NCBI GenBank assembly: GCA_028718985.1
Contig: JAQUKQ010000022.1
Location: forward strand, 1 to 32,154
Source of the DNA: Desulfobulbaceae bacterium
GTDB taxonomy: Bacteria; Desulfobacterota; Desulfobulbia; Desulfobulbales; VMSU01
DNA length: 32,154 nucleotides
Reading direction: 5' to 3'
Shown: piece by piece, positions 22,600 to 30,421 of the stretch
How the letters are laid out: every line of letters begins with the position of its first letter
Position numbering within the stretch: position 1 is the first letter of the stretch
Translations under genes and position numbers: made by a program
The notes under the pieces: model-generated
Seen by the model: the letters and a program-made list of their open reading frames with translations, nothing else
Told to the model about the DNA's origin: nothing
The model's database searches: none

Positions 22600-23721
22600 C
22601 TAGATGATGGTTAATTCAGCTTGCATGGCACCTGCGGCCTTGATGGCTTGAAAGATGGCGATCAAGTCACGGGGGGCAGCCCCGACTGAGTTTAAGGCGC
22701 GGACCAGTTCCCCCAAGGTGACGCCAGGGGATAACTTGACCAGTCGATTGCTCTGTGGAGAGCCATTTTTCGCTGCAATGTCTGCGGTCATTTGTCTGAC
22801 CATGTCGTCGGTCAAGACTTTGCCGACCATATCTTTGCCAACATTCTGATTCGGGTCGTTGGCCACCTGGATGCTCAGGGTCCCATGGGAGAGGGCCAGC
22901 TGGCTGATGAGGACATTTTCTCCCATGACGATGGTGCCGGTCCGCTCATCGACCACTACTTTAGAGATCGCGGCTGGCGTGACATCGAGATTTTCGAGAT
23001 CGGCCAGGAGGACAATCTCCTGCTGGCGGTATTTGTCTGGCACCACCACCGTAACGGTGGAACCATCCTTAGCGGAGGCATAGCTGCTACCAAGGAAACT
23101 GTTGATCGCCGTAGTCAGCCGCGAAACGGTGGTGAAATCGGCAGAGTTCAGGCTTAAGGTGATTTCGTTTTTCCCGCCGAAGGAGACGGGCACCTCTTTT
23201 TCGACAGTGGCGCCTGCCGGGATGCGGGCGACGGTAAGGTGGTTCTCCTGGCTACCATCCGGCGGGTTGCCGGTCACCTTGAAGCCTCCGATACTGACTG
23301 GGCCTTGGGCAATGGCGTAGGTCTCCTCGTCCAAGCCTTTCAGGGGGGTCACCACCAGGGTGCCGCCCTGCAGGGAAGAGGCGTCGCCGAGCGAGGAGAG
23401 GGTGACATCCAGGCTCTGTCCGGCCTTGATGAAGGGGGGCAGGGTGGCGGTGACCATGACCCCTGCGACGTTTTTCACCTTCAGGTCTTTTTCGTTTACA
23501 CTCATGCCGATGTTCTTGAGCATGTTGGCTAAGCCCTGGGTGGTGAAGGCGGATTTGTTGCCGTCACCAGTGCCGTTTAGGCCGACAACCAGACCATAAC
23601 CGACCAGTTGGTTGCCACGTACGCCTTTGACTGAGGCCAAATCTTTGACGAGAACGGCTTTGGCCTGAGTTGCCAAACTTAGCAGGGCGATAACGAGAAG
23701 GGTTGTTTTTATGATCCGCAT
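22600..23721 (-). CDS. flgI: Flagellar P-ring protein FlgI
   Basis: A 373-residue periplasmic protein that forms the P-ring around the rod in the peptidoglycan layer. It begins with a signal peptide (MRIIKTTLLVIALLSLATQAKA). Family landmarks follow: VKDLASVKGVRGNQLVGYGLVVGLNGTGD, FTTQGLANMLKNIG, DVTLSSLGDASSLQGGTLV, VDERTGTIVMGENV and the C-terminal LVRALNSVGAAPRDLIAIFQAIKAAGAMQAEL. AAGGA lies 6 bases before ATG 23721; the upstream frame from 23742 adds seven residues and lacks such a site. A sigma-54-type promoter lies at 23794-23808, so flgI probably starts its own transcript leading to flgJ, flgN, flgK and flgL. Confidence 0.97.
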   Translation of the reverse strand: MRIIKTTLLVIALLSLATQAKAVLVKDLASVKGVRGNQLVGYGLVVGLNGTGDGNKSAFTTQGLANMLKNIGMSVNEKDLKVKNVAGVMVTATLPPFIKAGQSLDVTLSSLGDASSLQGGTLVVTPLKGLDEETYAIAQGPVSIGGFKVTGNPPDGSQENHLTVARIPAGATVEKEVPVSFGGKNEITLSLNSADFTTVSRLTTAINSFLGSSYASAKDGSTVTVVVPDKYRQQEIVLLADLENLDVTPAAISKVVVDERTGTIVMGENVLISQLALSHGTLSIQVANDPNQNVGKDMVGKVLTDDMVRQMTADIAAKNGSPQSNRLVKLSPGVTLGELVRALNSVGAAPRDLIAIFQAIKAAGAMQAELTII

Positions 23722-23793
23722 GGCGATTCCTTGTCTAGGCAAAGGGTGGTTGGGGTATTTTCTGCTTTGCTGCGGTCGTGCTTTATCGTTAGA

Positions 23794-23808
23794 GCAATTG
23801 ATATGCCA
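23794..23808 (-). promoter_or_regulatory. Sigma-54 -24/-12 promoter upstream of flgI
   Basis: The minus strand reads TGGCAT-N5-TTGC at these positions, matching the sigma-54 consensus TGGCAY-N5-TTGC. Transcription would start about 12 bases past the TTGC, near 23782, giving a leader of roughly 60 bases to the flgI ATG. An identical pattern lies upstream of flgF, in the same operon and orientation, which argues against chance. The activator that would drive it is not proven. Confidence 0.82.
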
Positions 23809-23917
23809 GTGACCGGGAGAATAAAATAGAGCAGTGATCCTGTGGTGTTGCGTCGAGCCAGTTTGCCTTGAGGCTGTGGCTGGGCAATAAATTCCTAGCA
23901 GGGCATAGGTGCCGGGT

Positions 23918-24610
23918 CTAGAACGGCCAGATCACATCCAGGGCGTTCGTCAGCCAGCCGGGTTCTTGCTTGGAGGCCAGGGCGCCAGTGCCGTTATACT
24001 CAATCCTGGCGTCGGCAATATTTGAAGATAGGATTGAGTTGTCTTGAGTGATGTCCGAGGGCCTGACGATACCGGAGAGGATGATGTGCTGGGTCTCGTT
24101 GTTGACCCGAATTTCTCGGTATCCTTGAATCATCAGATTGCCGTCCATGGCGATGTCGACCACTTTGGCGGACATCGTGGCGGTGACGGAGCTGCTGCGG
24201 TCGGTATCGCCCTTCCCTTCAAAGGAGTTGCTCAGGTTAGCGTTGATGCTGGTCAGGGAGGGGGTGTGCGTGCCGCCGTTGGTGAGCAAGGATTGTTCAA
24301 AGCCAAACAACGAGGCGATACCGCCGGTGAAGCTTGAATCACGAGTGGTCTTGGTGTTGGCGCTTTTCTTACCATTTGAGGTTTCGACGATCTTGACCAG
24401 CACGATGTCGCCGATCCGTCTGGCCCGGTTGTCCTGGTAGATATTTTTGGACTTGGCCGAGTAGATCGATCCCTCGCTCGGTTGTGCCATCTTCTCCTCG
24501 ACCATGGGCAGGCTGTAGCGCTCCGGGATAGGTGGCGGTACTTGCGAGGTTTGGTTGACACAGCCAGTTAGGGCGCATAGCAGGGTGATGGCGGGGATAA
24601 CGTGCTTCAT
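23918..24610 (-). CDS. flgH: Flagellar L-ring lipoprotein FlgH
   Basis: A 230-residue outer-membrane lipoprotein that forms the L-ring. The signal peptide ends in lipobox ALTGC with acceptor cysteine at residue 17. Family landmarks are GSIYSAKSKNIYQDNRARRIGDIVLVKIVE, the central serine/glycine-rich stretch, MSAKVVDIAMDGNLMIQGYREIRVNNETQHIILSGIVRPSDI and the closing VARIEYNGTGALA-type strand (ADARIEYNGTGALASKQEPGWL). AAGGAG lies 6 bases before the ATG. It sits 100 bases after flgA and 196 bases before flgI, with the sigma-54 element of flgI in between. Confidence 0.96.
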   Translation of the reverse strand: MKHVIPAITLLCALTGCVNQTSQVPPPIPERYSLPMVEEKMAQPSEGSIYSAKSKNIYQDNRARRIGDIVLVKIVETSNGKKSANTKTTRDSSFTGGIASLFGFEQSLLTNGGTHTPSLTSINANLSNSFEGKGDTDRSSSVTATMSAKVVDIAMDGNLMIQGYREIRVNNETQHIILSGIVRPSDITQDNSILSSNIADARIEYNGTGALASKQEPGWLTNALDVIWPF

Positions 24611-24710
24611 GATCTGCTCCTTGTGCAGAGGGCTTACGCTGCGAATGGAAATTTAAAGGAACTTGCCTGTTCTTTTCTCAAACGGAATGAAAAAGCCAAA
24701 GTGGTTACGG

Positions 24711-25445
24711 TTAGAATTGAGTCTGGACGGTGCTTGGTCCAATGATTGTTGCGAAAATCTCCTTGCGGCTCATCAGGTTTTTGACCTTGATTATCTCGCC
24801 TTTGGCACCGGACTTCAAAACTCGGCCTGGCACGCTTACCGTCAGGAGATCATTGGTGGCCAGGATAGAGATGATGTCGCCGCGTTTGACCAGTTCTGGT
24901 TCCTTGAGGGTTTTGCCATAGAGAATAGATCCTGCCTGCAGCGTTGTCGTGAGCTCCTTGCCGATCGCGGCGGACTCGTCGGTGATGATATCTGGCCCGA
25001 GCATGGTGATCTCTTGCCGCACGCGTTTGATGTGCTGGGCGAGGATGATGCTTTTGCGGGGCAAGGCGCTGGTCGTGCAAATCACGTCTCCGAAAAGCGC
25101 GAGGTCTCCACTTAATTTGATTCTCTTTTGCGCAACGCCGTCTACCAAGACATCGGTGATGATCGTTTGTTGACCGAGGGGTTTGCCTGGTTGCAACCCA
25201 GAGATGATTTGGAAATCGAGCGATCCTGTCGGGACGGTGACCGATTGAGGGGTTGCACTGAATTTTTTGACGATAATGTCCTGTTTCGCTAATGCACCCT
25301 TGGTCGTCAGCAGATCGAAGAAGACGTGTTGCAGCTGATCGCCCTCTAAGGTGACTTCGTTTTCCGTTGACCAAGCTGGCTGGCTCGGGAGCAGGTAAAG
25401 CAAAATCAGGCAGAGGCTTGAGAGGGCAAGAGAAAAGCGTTTCAT
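24711..25445 (-). CDS. flgA: Flagellar P-ring chaperone FlgA
   Basis: A 244-residue periplasmic protein required to assemble FlgI into the P-ring. It starts with a signal peptide (KRFSLALSSLCLILLYLLPSQPAWS). The C-terminal two-thirds is the SAF/FlgA domain: RKSIILAQHIKRVRQEITMLG, AIGKELTTTLQAGSILYGKTLKEPELVKRGD, and the closing TVSVPGRVLKSGAKGEIIKVKNLMSRKEIFATIIGPSTV, where SGAKGEIIKVKN is diagnostic. The N-terminal part (28-110) is less conserved. The start is 2 bases downstream of the flgG stop, so translation is probably coupled to flgG, as the ribosome-binding site is weak. Confidence 0.95.
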   Translation of the reverse strand: MKRFSLALSSLCLILLYLLPSQPAWSTENEVTLEGDQLQHVFFDLLTTKGALAKQDIIVKKFSATPQSVTVPTGSLDFQIISGLQPGKPLGQQTIITDVLVDGVAQKRIKLSGDLALFGDVICTTSALPRKSIILAQHIKRVRQEITMLGPDIITDESAAIGKELTTTLQAGSILYGKTLKEPELVKRGDIISILATNDLLTVSVPGRVLKSGAKGEIIKVKNLMSRKEIFATIIGPSTVQTQF

Positions 25446-25447
25446 GA

Positions 25448-26230
25448 CTACCGTTTCAGGGTGTTGGCTATTTCGAGTAACTGGTCGGCCGTGGTTACGG
25501 CCTTGGAGTTGCTTTCAAAGGCCCTCTGGGTGATGATCAGGTTGACCATCTCCTCGGTGACGTTGACGTTTGAGGTCTCAAGAAAGTTTTGGGTCAAGGT
25601 GCCGATCCCGTTGCTGCCGGGGTTAGCCTCGGTGGGTGCACCGGAGGCATCGCTTTCGAGATAGAGATTGCCGCCCTCGCTTTTCAGACCGGCTGGGTTG
25701 ATGAAGTTGTGGAGGGTCAGTTGTACCGACCCTAGAGTCTGCTCGGCCTGATCTTTTGCTACCAACATACCGCCTGAGTCAACATTGATAGTGGTGGTGC
25801 CGGTAGGGATGGCAAATTCCGGCTGCAGGCGATCGCCATTGGCGGTAACAATATAGCCGTCGGCATCTCTTTTGAAGCTGCCGTCCCGGGTGTAATAAGA
25901 TACGCCATCTCGGACGATTTTAAAAAAGCCGTCACCCTGAATGGCCATGTCCAAATCATTGCCGGTCTCGGTGATTGACCCTTGTGTAAACACCTTTTGG
26001 ATGGAGGTGACTCGGGTGCCAAGACCCACTTGCACGCCGGTGGGGACCATGCCACCCGCTACCGTTTCTGCTCCTACCGAGCGCAGGGATTGATAGAAGA
26101 GATCCTCGAACTGGGTGCGGCTCTTCTTGAAGCCACCGGTGTTGACATTGGCCAGGTTGTTGGAAATGACATCCAGTTGTGTCTGTTGGCCGTTCATGCC
26201 GGTGCGGGCTGAGTAGAGGGCGCGAATCAT
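25448..26230 (-). CDS. flgG: Flagellar distal rod protein FlgG
   Basis: A 260-residue distal rod protein, the standard family length. The N-terminal rod motif is [64 protein letters not shown] follows, and the C-terminus [42 protein letters not shown] (here FLETSNVNV) carries the conserved helix. AGGAG lies about 6 bases before the ATG. It follows flgF by 90 bases, with no promoter match in that gap, so the two are probably on the transcript that begins at the sigma-54 site upstream of flgF. Confidence 0.97.
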   Translation of the reverse strand: [260 protein letters not shown]

Positions 26231-26320
26231 GGTGTTCTCCTAAAAAAAATAATTTTGGCGAGCTGGTTGGAAGCGTGGAGTGTCGTTCTTTCCCACAGGA
26301 CTCTGTCCGCTTCATTGGCG

Positions 26321-27049
26321 TTATGTCAATTTGCCAACTCTGGATGTTGACTGCTGGTCGATATCGTCTGTCGTCTGGATGGCTTTCTGTTGACTTTGGT
26401 AAGCCCGTTGCAGGTCGATCATCTCGGTCATCTCGGCCACGACGTTAACATTAGCGCCTTCGAGATGTCCTTGTTGGATGTTTGGTGCTTCAACCGCCTG
26501 TTCCTGGGCACCACCTTCCTTGACCCTGAAGAGATTGGTGCCCTCTTTTTCGAGGCCTTGCAGGTCAGGAAAGGATGCAAGTGAGAGACGGTTGATCTGC
26601 TCGCCGTTGGCGGTAATCTGGCCGTCACGGCCAACATGGATATTTTGGTCTGGCAGGGTAATGGCACCGCCGTCTCCCAGGACCAGGTAACCGTCGAAGG
26701 TGCTGAGTTGCCCTTCGTTGTTTAAGGTGAAATTACCGTTTCTGGTGTAGCGGATCCCATTTGGCGTCTGGACCTTAAAAAAACCATCCCCGTTGATGGC
26801 AAAATCAAGAGGGTTGTCGGTTTGTTTGGCACTGCCCTGCGCATGGTTTGTAAGTACTTTCAGCCCCTTACCGACACGAGTACGGTGGTCTGCCGTTTTG
26901 AACATCATCTCCCAGAAGGTGATCTCCTCCTTTTTATAGCCAGCAGTGTCGACGTTGGCTAAGTTGTTGGATATTTGGTCCATTCGGTGTTCATGGGCCA
27001 GCATGGTTTCAGTCCCTTCGATCATGCCGAGGCGGTTTTGGACGAACAC
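26321..27049 (-). CDS. flgF: Flagellar proximal rod protein FlgF
   Basis: A 242-residue proximal rod protein of the FlgF/FlgG family. The sequence has [28 protein letters not shown] near residue 25, [37 protein letters not shown] and the terminal [34 protein letters not shown] helix. The start is GTG 27049: AAGGAGG sits 5 bases before it. The longer frame from a TTG at 27064 would have that ribosome-binding site inside the coding sequence. A sigma-54-type promoter lies about 50 bases upstream at 27098-27112, which fits this start. It heads the transcript flgF-flgG-flgA-flgH. Confidence 0.94.
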   Translation of the reverse strand: [242 protein letters not shown]

Positions 27050-27097
27050 GGTTTCCTCCTTCAATGAGTAATAACTTAGACTTTGGTTGTGACTTCT

Positions 27098-27112
27098 GCA
27101 ACTTGTATGCCA
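27098..27112 (-). promoter_or_regulatory. Sigma-54 -24/-12 promoter upstream of flgF
   Basis: On the minus strand these bases read TGGCAT-N5-TTGC, followed by A, an almost perfect sigma-54 promoter. Start of transcription would be near 27086, leaving a leader of about 37 bases to the GTG of flgF. It lies in the 150-base gap after the FlhB-like gene, so flgF and following genes likely have their own transcript. Confidence 0.83.
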
Positions 27113-27201
27113 AGGGGTAATGGTGGGGTAGGGCTTGTGCGGCGGAGGATGGATGCGGTCTTGCCGTCAGAGGTGAGGCAATTTTTGCCTAGGAGGAGGG
27201 G

Positions 27202-27501
27202 TCAGCGTTTCGGGGTGTAACTCTGGTTGGTGCGGTAGACGAAGGCCAGGATCTCAGCGACGAGAATGTATGTCTCGGGAGGGATCTCTTGATTGAGATT
27301 TAAGCGGGAGAGGATTTCGACTAAATCGCTGTTTGGCTGAATGGGGATGCCGTGTTCTTCAGCCAGTGAGATGATCTTATCTGCCAGGAGACCCATGCCT
27401 TTACCTACCAGGCGTGGGGAAGCGTCCTTCTCCTTATCATATTTGATGGCGACGGCTTTTTTTTGAGGCTTTGTCTTGCTGGATGCAGGGTTTTGCGTCA
27501 T
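27202..27501 (-). CDS. Stand-alone FlhB C-terminal-domain-like protein (FlhX type)
   Basis: A 99-residue cytoplasmic protein resembling the C-terminal cytoplasmic domain of the export gate protein FlhB. The match is AVAIKYDKEKDASPRLVGKGMGLLADKIISLAEEHGIPIQPNSDLVEILS, where full FlhB has A-L-x-Y-x(5-7)-P-x-V-x-A-K-G-x-G-x2-A-x2-I-x2-A-x3-G-I-P, and IPPETYILVAEILAFVYRTN at the end. The autocleavage motif NPTH is absent, as in small FlhB-like proteins known as FlhX or YlqH, so this is not a truncated flhB gene. The chosen start is ATG 27501; the ATG at 27573 would add a poorly conserved lead. It probably modulates export substrate switching, or is a regulator; this is inference. Confidence 0.85.
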   Translation of the reverse strand: MTQNPASSKTKPQKKAVAIKYDKEKDASPRLVGKGMGLLADKIISLAEEHGIPIQPNSDLVEILSRLNLNQEIPPETYILVAEILAFVYRTNQSYTPKR

Positions 27502-27666
27502 ACTGAGGGAGAAAACGGTGCGAGGTTGGGGTTGTATAGAGGTTGGCCACAACGCCCCGTGGACAGGTGTCAACGGCAGTTTGTCCTCTGAATGTTTACC
27601 TAATATGAAATTTCCCCGGACTTTGCAACCGGCAATTTTTTTTGGAAGGAGTCAAGACAACGAATT

Positions 27667-28401
27667 ATGAGAGAAAAGAAGCAGGGGAGAGCCGTTGTCT
27701 TGTTGAGCGGGGGGCTTGATTCGACAACTGTCCTGGCGATGGCCAGGCAGCAGGGGTATCAGTGCTATTGTTTGAGTTTTTCCTATGGACAACGGCAAAC
27801 GATTGAGCTGAAACGGGCGCAAGAAAATGCGGCGTTCTATCAGGCTGAACGGCACCTCGTGTTGGAGTTGGGCCTTGATAAGATTGGAGGTTCCGCCTTG
27901 ACTGAGGATATTGCGGTGCCAAAGAATACATCGGTCTGCCAGGACGGAGGTGCGCAGGCGGGGGAAATTCCGGTTACCTATGTGCCGGGGCGCAATACAA
28001 TATTTTTGTCATATGCCATGGCTTGGGCCGAGGTCGTAGGGGCGTGGGATATCTTTATTGGAGTCAATGCCATGGACTATAGTGGTTATCCAGATTGTCG
28101 CCCTGAGTATCTGCATGCTTTTGGAGAGTTGGCTAATCTGGCGACACGGGTCGGGGTGTTGGGCGGAGGCAAGTTCGTTGTTCATGCGCCTCTCTTGCGG
28201 ATGACGAAGAAGGAGATTATTTTGGCGGGAATGGCCTTGGGTGTGGATTATCAAAAGACGCACAGCTGTTATGATCCAAACTTGCAAGGGTTAGCCTGCG
28301 GCGCTTGTGATGCCTGCCAGCTTCGCCAAAAAGGTTTTGCCGAAGCTGGGTTGCTTGACCCGTTGGAATATCAGGAGAAGAGAGGAGGTTCTTGTGATTG
28401 A
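27667..28401 (+). CDS. queC: 7-cyano-7-deazaguanine synthase QueC
   Basis: A 244-residue enzyme that makes preQ0 from 7-carboxy-7-deazaguanine and ammonia with ATP, in queuosine biosynthesis. The ATP pyrophosphatase P-loop VVLLSGGLDSTT lies near residue 9. YVPGRNTIFLSYAMAWAE and GVNAMDYSGYPDCRPEYL are family blocks, and the C-terminal zinc ligands are in HSCYD and ACGACDACQLR. The ATG at 27667 is 18 bases past an AAGGAG run (27643-27648), longer than normal spacing; no better start is in frame. It overlaps nagZ by 8 bases. No preQ1 riboswitch motif is visible upstream. Confidence 0.96.
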   Translation: MREKKQGRAVVLLSGGLDSTTVLAMARQQGYQCYCLSFSYGQRQTIELKRAQENAAFYQAERHLVLELGLDKIGGSALTEDIAVPKNTSVCQDGGAQAGEIPVTYVPGRNTIFLSYAMAWAEVVGAWDIFIGVNAMDYSGYPDCRPEYLHAFGELANLATRVGVLGGGKFVVHAPLLRMTKKEIILAGMALGVDYQKTHSCYDPNLQGLACGACDACQLRQKGFAEAGLLDPLEYQEKRGGSCD

Positions 28402-29401
28402 TTCACGCCTCGCGACACATCCTGGGCATCTGCTGATGATTGGTCTTCCCGGCTGTGAACTTGATGCTTCGACTTTGGATTTGATTCGGCAAGAAGGGAT
28501 TCATAACTTTATCTTGTTTCGGAGAAATGTTCGGGATCGAAAGCAATTGACCGATTTGTGCACCGCCTTGCGGGAGAGCTGTCTGGAGCAAGGTCTGCCG
28601 CGTCCGTTGATTGCAATTGACCAAGAGGGGGGGCAGGTGGCGCGCTTGCCTCCGCCATTTTCGATTTTTCCTGAGCCTCGGCAGGTGGCAGCAGGGGCCG
28701 ACTGTCGGCCCCTGCTGCATCAATATGCAACGATCTGCGCGACTGAGCTTGTGGAAGTTGGTATCAACATGAATCTGGCCCCGGTGTTGGATGTTTGCCC
28801 AACGGGGCAAGGGTTATTCATGGAGCGCCGCTGTCTTGGCGATGACCCACAGCTGGTGGCAGAATTGGGCGTGATTGTGATCAATGGTTTGCAGGGGTGT
28901 GGTGTGGCCGCCTGTGCCAAGCATTTCCCCGGTCTGGGTGCGGCCATGTTGGACCCGCATTTAGAACTACCGGTGGTAGATCTGTCAGAAGAGCGGATTG
29001 TGAGCAACGAGATGGAGCCTTTCCGGTTGGCCTTTGCCAAGAAGGTCGCCTCGGTCATGACCTCGCATGCTCTTTATGCCAATTTGGATCCAGAGTTACC
29101 GGGCACATTGTCCGGCAAGGTGGTGCATGATCTCCTGCGGCAACGTTGTGCCTACGATGGTTTAATTGTGACCGACGACATGGAGATGGGGGCGATTGGT
29201 AACTTCATGGAATTTCCTGAGGCGGTTGTTAAGGCCTTCCAGGCTGGAGCCGATCTGGTGCTGATCTGTCAGGATCACACCAAGATCAGACGAGCGCTGC
29301 CGGCGCTGCGAGATGCCCTGCGCAGTGGCCTCATTGAAAATGCTAGGTGCCAGGATTCACTGCGTCGTCAGGCAGAGATTTTGCGGTGGGCTGCGATTTG
29401 A
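28394..29401 (+). CDS. nagZ: Beta-N-acetylhexosaminidase NagZ (glycoside hydrolase family 3)
   Basis: A 335-residue cytoplasmic glycosidase that removes N-acetylglucosamine from muropeptides in peptidoglycan recycling. Family blocks are LFRRNVRDRKQLTDLCTALRE, LIAIDQEGGQVARL, INMNLAPVLDV, RCLGDDPQLVAELG, KHFPGLGAAMLDPHLELPVVDLS and VTDDMEMGAI, where the aspartate is the nucleophile. KHFPGLG replaces the usual KHFPGHG, while the histidine of the D-x-H loop is kept. The start is GTG 28394, with GAGGAGG about 5 bases upstream; it overlaps the queC stop by 8 bases. An in-frame ATG far inside queC (28307) is rejected. Confidence 0.93.
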   Translation: MIDSRLATHPGHLLMIGLPGCELDASTLDLIRQEGIHNFILFRRNVRDRKQLTDLCTALRESCLEQGLPRPLIAIDQEGGQVARLPPPFSIFPEPRQVAAGADCRPLLHQYATICATELVEVGINMNLAPVLDVCPTGQGLFMERRCLGDDPQLVAELGVIVINGLQGCGVAACAKHFPGLGAAMLDPHLELPVVDLSEERIVSNEMEPFRLAFAKKVASVMTSHALYANLDPELPGTLSGKVVHDLLRQRCAYDGLIVTDDMEMGAIGNFMEFPEAVVKAFQAGADLVLICQDHTKIRRALPALRDALRSGLIENARCQDSLRRQAEILRWAAI

Positions 29402-29712
29402 TGACCGATAGGTCCGGTCTATTCCATGGCGTTGCGAGAAAGAATAAGATTTAAATAAACTGGCTGGTCAAGTGACTGGACTTTGTGTATCATTAAGATG
29501 AAGGGGTTGTTCAATAGTCCCGCAGCCGAGGAGCGCTTGTGAAACGAGAGCGAGTATCCTTTGCGCGGCTGAGAAAACGATGCGTGTGTCGCAGTCATGA
29601 TGCCGCTTGGCGGCAAAAAAGGCGTAGAGCAGAATTCCTGCGCCGTGGCGTATCTGTCTTCGCTTGTTTTTCGAGGAGAGATGCAGGGTGAAAACATCTA
29701 TAGGAGGGTTCT
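29402..29712. other. Intergenic region before the S30AE-cold-shock gene
   Basis: About 310 bases between nagZ and the hibernation factor gene. A small inverted repeat GACCG-N7-CGGTC occurs at 29402-29418 right after the nagZ stop but lacks a T-tract. A 6-bp hairpin TGCCGC-TTG-GCGGCA at 29601-29615 is followed by AAAAAA on the plus strand, so it is not a terminator in either direction. A ribosome-binding site AGGAGG is at 29702-29707. The promoter of the downstream gene should be here, but I could not choose one; no coding sequence is convincing. Confidence 0.4.
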
Positions 29713-30246
29713 ATGGAGCTTCAAGTAGAAGGCCGGAATGTCGAGATCAGAAAGTCGTGGCAGGAGAAGATTGAAGAAGAGAAGGTTCGTCTCGATCGCC
29801 ATCACCCGGGCCTGGTTCTTAATCTAAGGGTCACTATTGCCGGGACGGCCCATCATAAGGAAGGTGGCCATGAATTGCAGTTGGTGGCAGCCGTACCCAA
29901 TGATACAGTCGTGGTGAAGAGGAAGGGAGAAAATGTTAAGGCCCTGCTCTGTGATGCCTTTGATACGATGGGATTGCAATTGAAGGAGTTGCAACGCAAG
30001 CGTCGGCAGAGTGTCAAGATCGTCGATGCTGCTCAGGATGGTGCGGTAGTGGAAGGGGTAGTCAAAAAATTGATGCCTCACGAATCGTACGGTTTTATTG
30101 CTGGCCCTGATGGGCGAGAGGTCTATTTTCATGAGAACGCCTTGAAAGATTTGAAAATGGATCAGCTTACCGAGGGAGATTTGGTGAAATTTTGCGAGTC
30201 GGACGGCGACAAGGGGCCCTGTGCCTCATGGGTTAGATCTGTCTAA
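29713..30246 (+). CDS. S30AE (HPF/RaiA-like) protein fused to a cold-shock domain
   Basis: A 177-residue two-domain protein. Residues 1-100 resemble S30AE ribosome-associated inhibitors: MELQVEGRNVEIRKSWQEKIEEE, HELQLVAAVPNDTVVVKRKGENVKALLCDAFDTM and the helix LKELQRKRRQ. Residues 112-177 form a cold-shock domain: VVEGVVKKLMPHESYGFIAGPDGREVYFHENAL, where YGFI and VYFH correspond to the RNA-binding motifs RNP1 and RNP2. The second helix of S30AE runs straight into it. The likely role is to bind ribosomes and RNA under stress or stationary phase. AGGAGG lies 5 bases before the ATG, and an intrinsic terminator follows at 30333-30366, so it is probably monocistronic. Confidence 0.86.
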   Translation: MELQVEGRNVEIRKSWQEKIEEEKVRLDRHHPGLVLNLRVTIAGTAHHKEGGHELQLVAAVPNDTVVVKRKGENVKALLCDAFDTMGLQLKELQRKRRQSVKIVDAAQDGAVVEGVVKKLMPHESYGFIAGPDGREVYFHENALKDLKMDQLTEGDLVKFCESDGDKGPCASWVRSV

Positions 30247-30332
30247 GTCTTAGTAAGTTCGCGCGAGTCGTGAGTCGGCTTTGGCCCATTGCACGAAACA
30301 AAGCGACCTGATCCAGTTGCGAAATTGTTATG

Positions 30333-30366
30333 AGCCCACAGGGAAAACCTCTGTGGGCTTTCCTTA
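30333..30366 (+). terminator. Intrinsic terminator after the S30AE-cold-shock gene
   Basis: AGCCCACAG at 30333-30341 pairs fully with CTGTGGGCT at 30351-30359 (9 bp, GC-rich, 9-base loop), followed by TTTCCTTATT. The upstream A-rich side and downstream T-rich side fit a factor-independent terminator for the plus strand, 87 bases after the stop codon. It separates this gene from nadA. Confidence 0.85.
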
Positions 30367-30421
30367 TTCTGCCGGTTGAGAGAGCAGTTTTTGCTGTTAA
30401 ATGGAAAAGAAGGTGTGATCT

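Noticed and set aside
24663-25115. 150-codon plus-strand frame opposite flgA
   Set aside because: It is antisense to a clear flgA and has low-complexity composition without motifs.
27050-27064. TTG at 27064 as start of flgF
   Set aside because: The strong AAGGAGG would then lie within the coding sequence; GTG 27049 has correct spacing to it.
27574-27666. Possible preQ1 riboswitch upstream of queC
   Set aside because: I looked for the C-rich loop and A-rich tail of preQ1-I and found neither; only a weak TTGC/GCAA hairpin before a T-run is present.
29601-29615. Hairpin TGCCGC-TTG-GCGGCA as a terminator
   Set aside because: It is followed by A, not T, on the plus strand, and on the minus strand the T-run lies 5-prime of the stem, so it fits neither direction.
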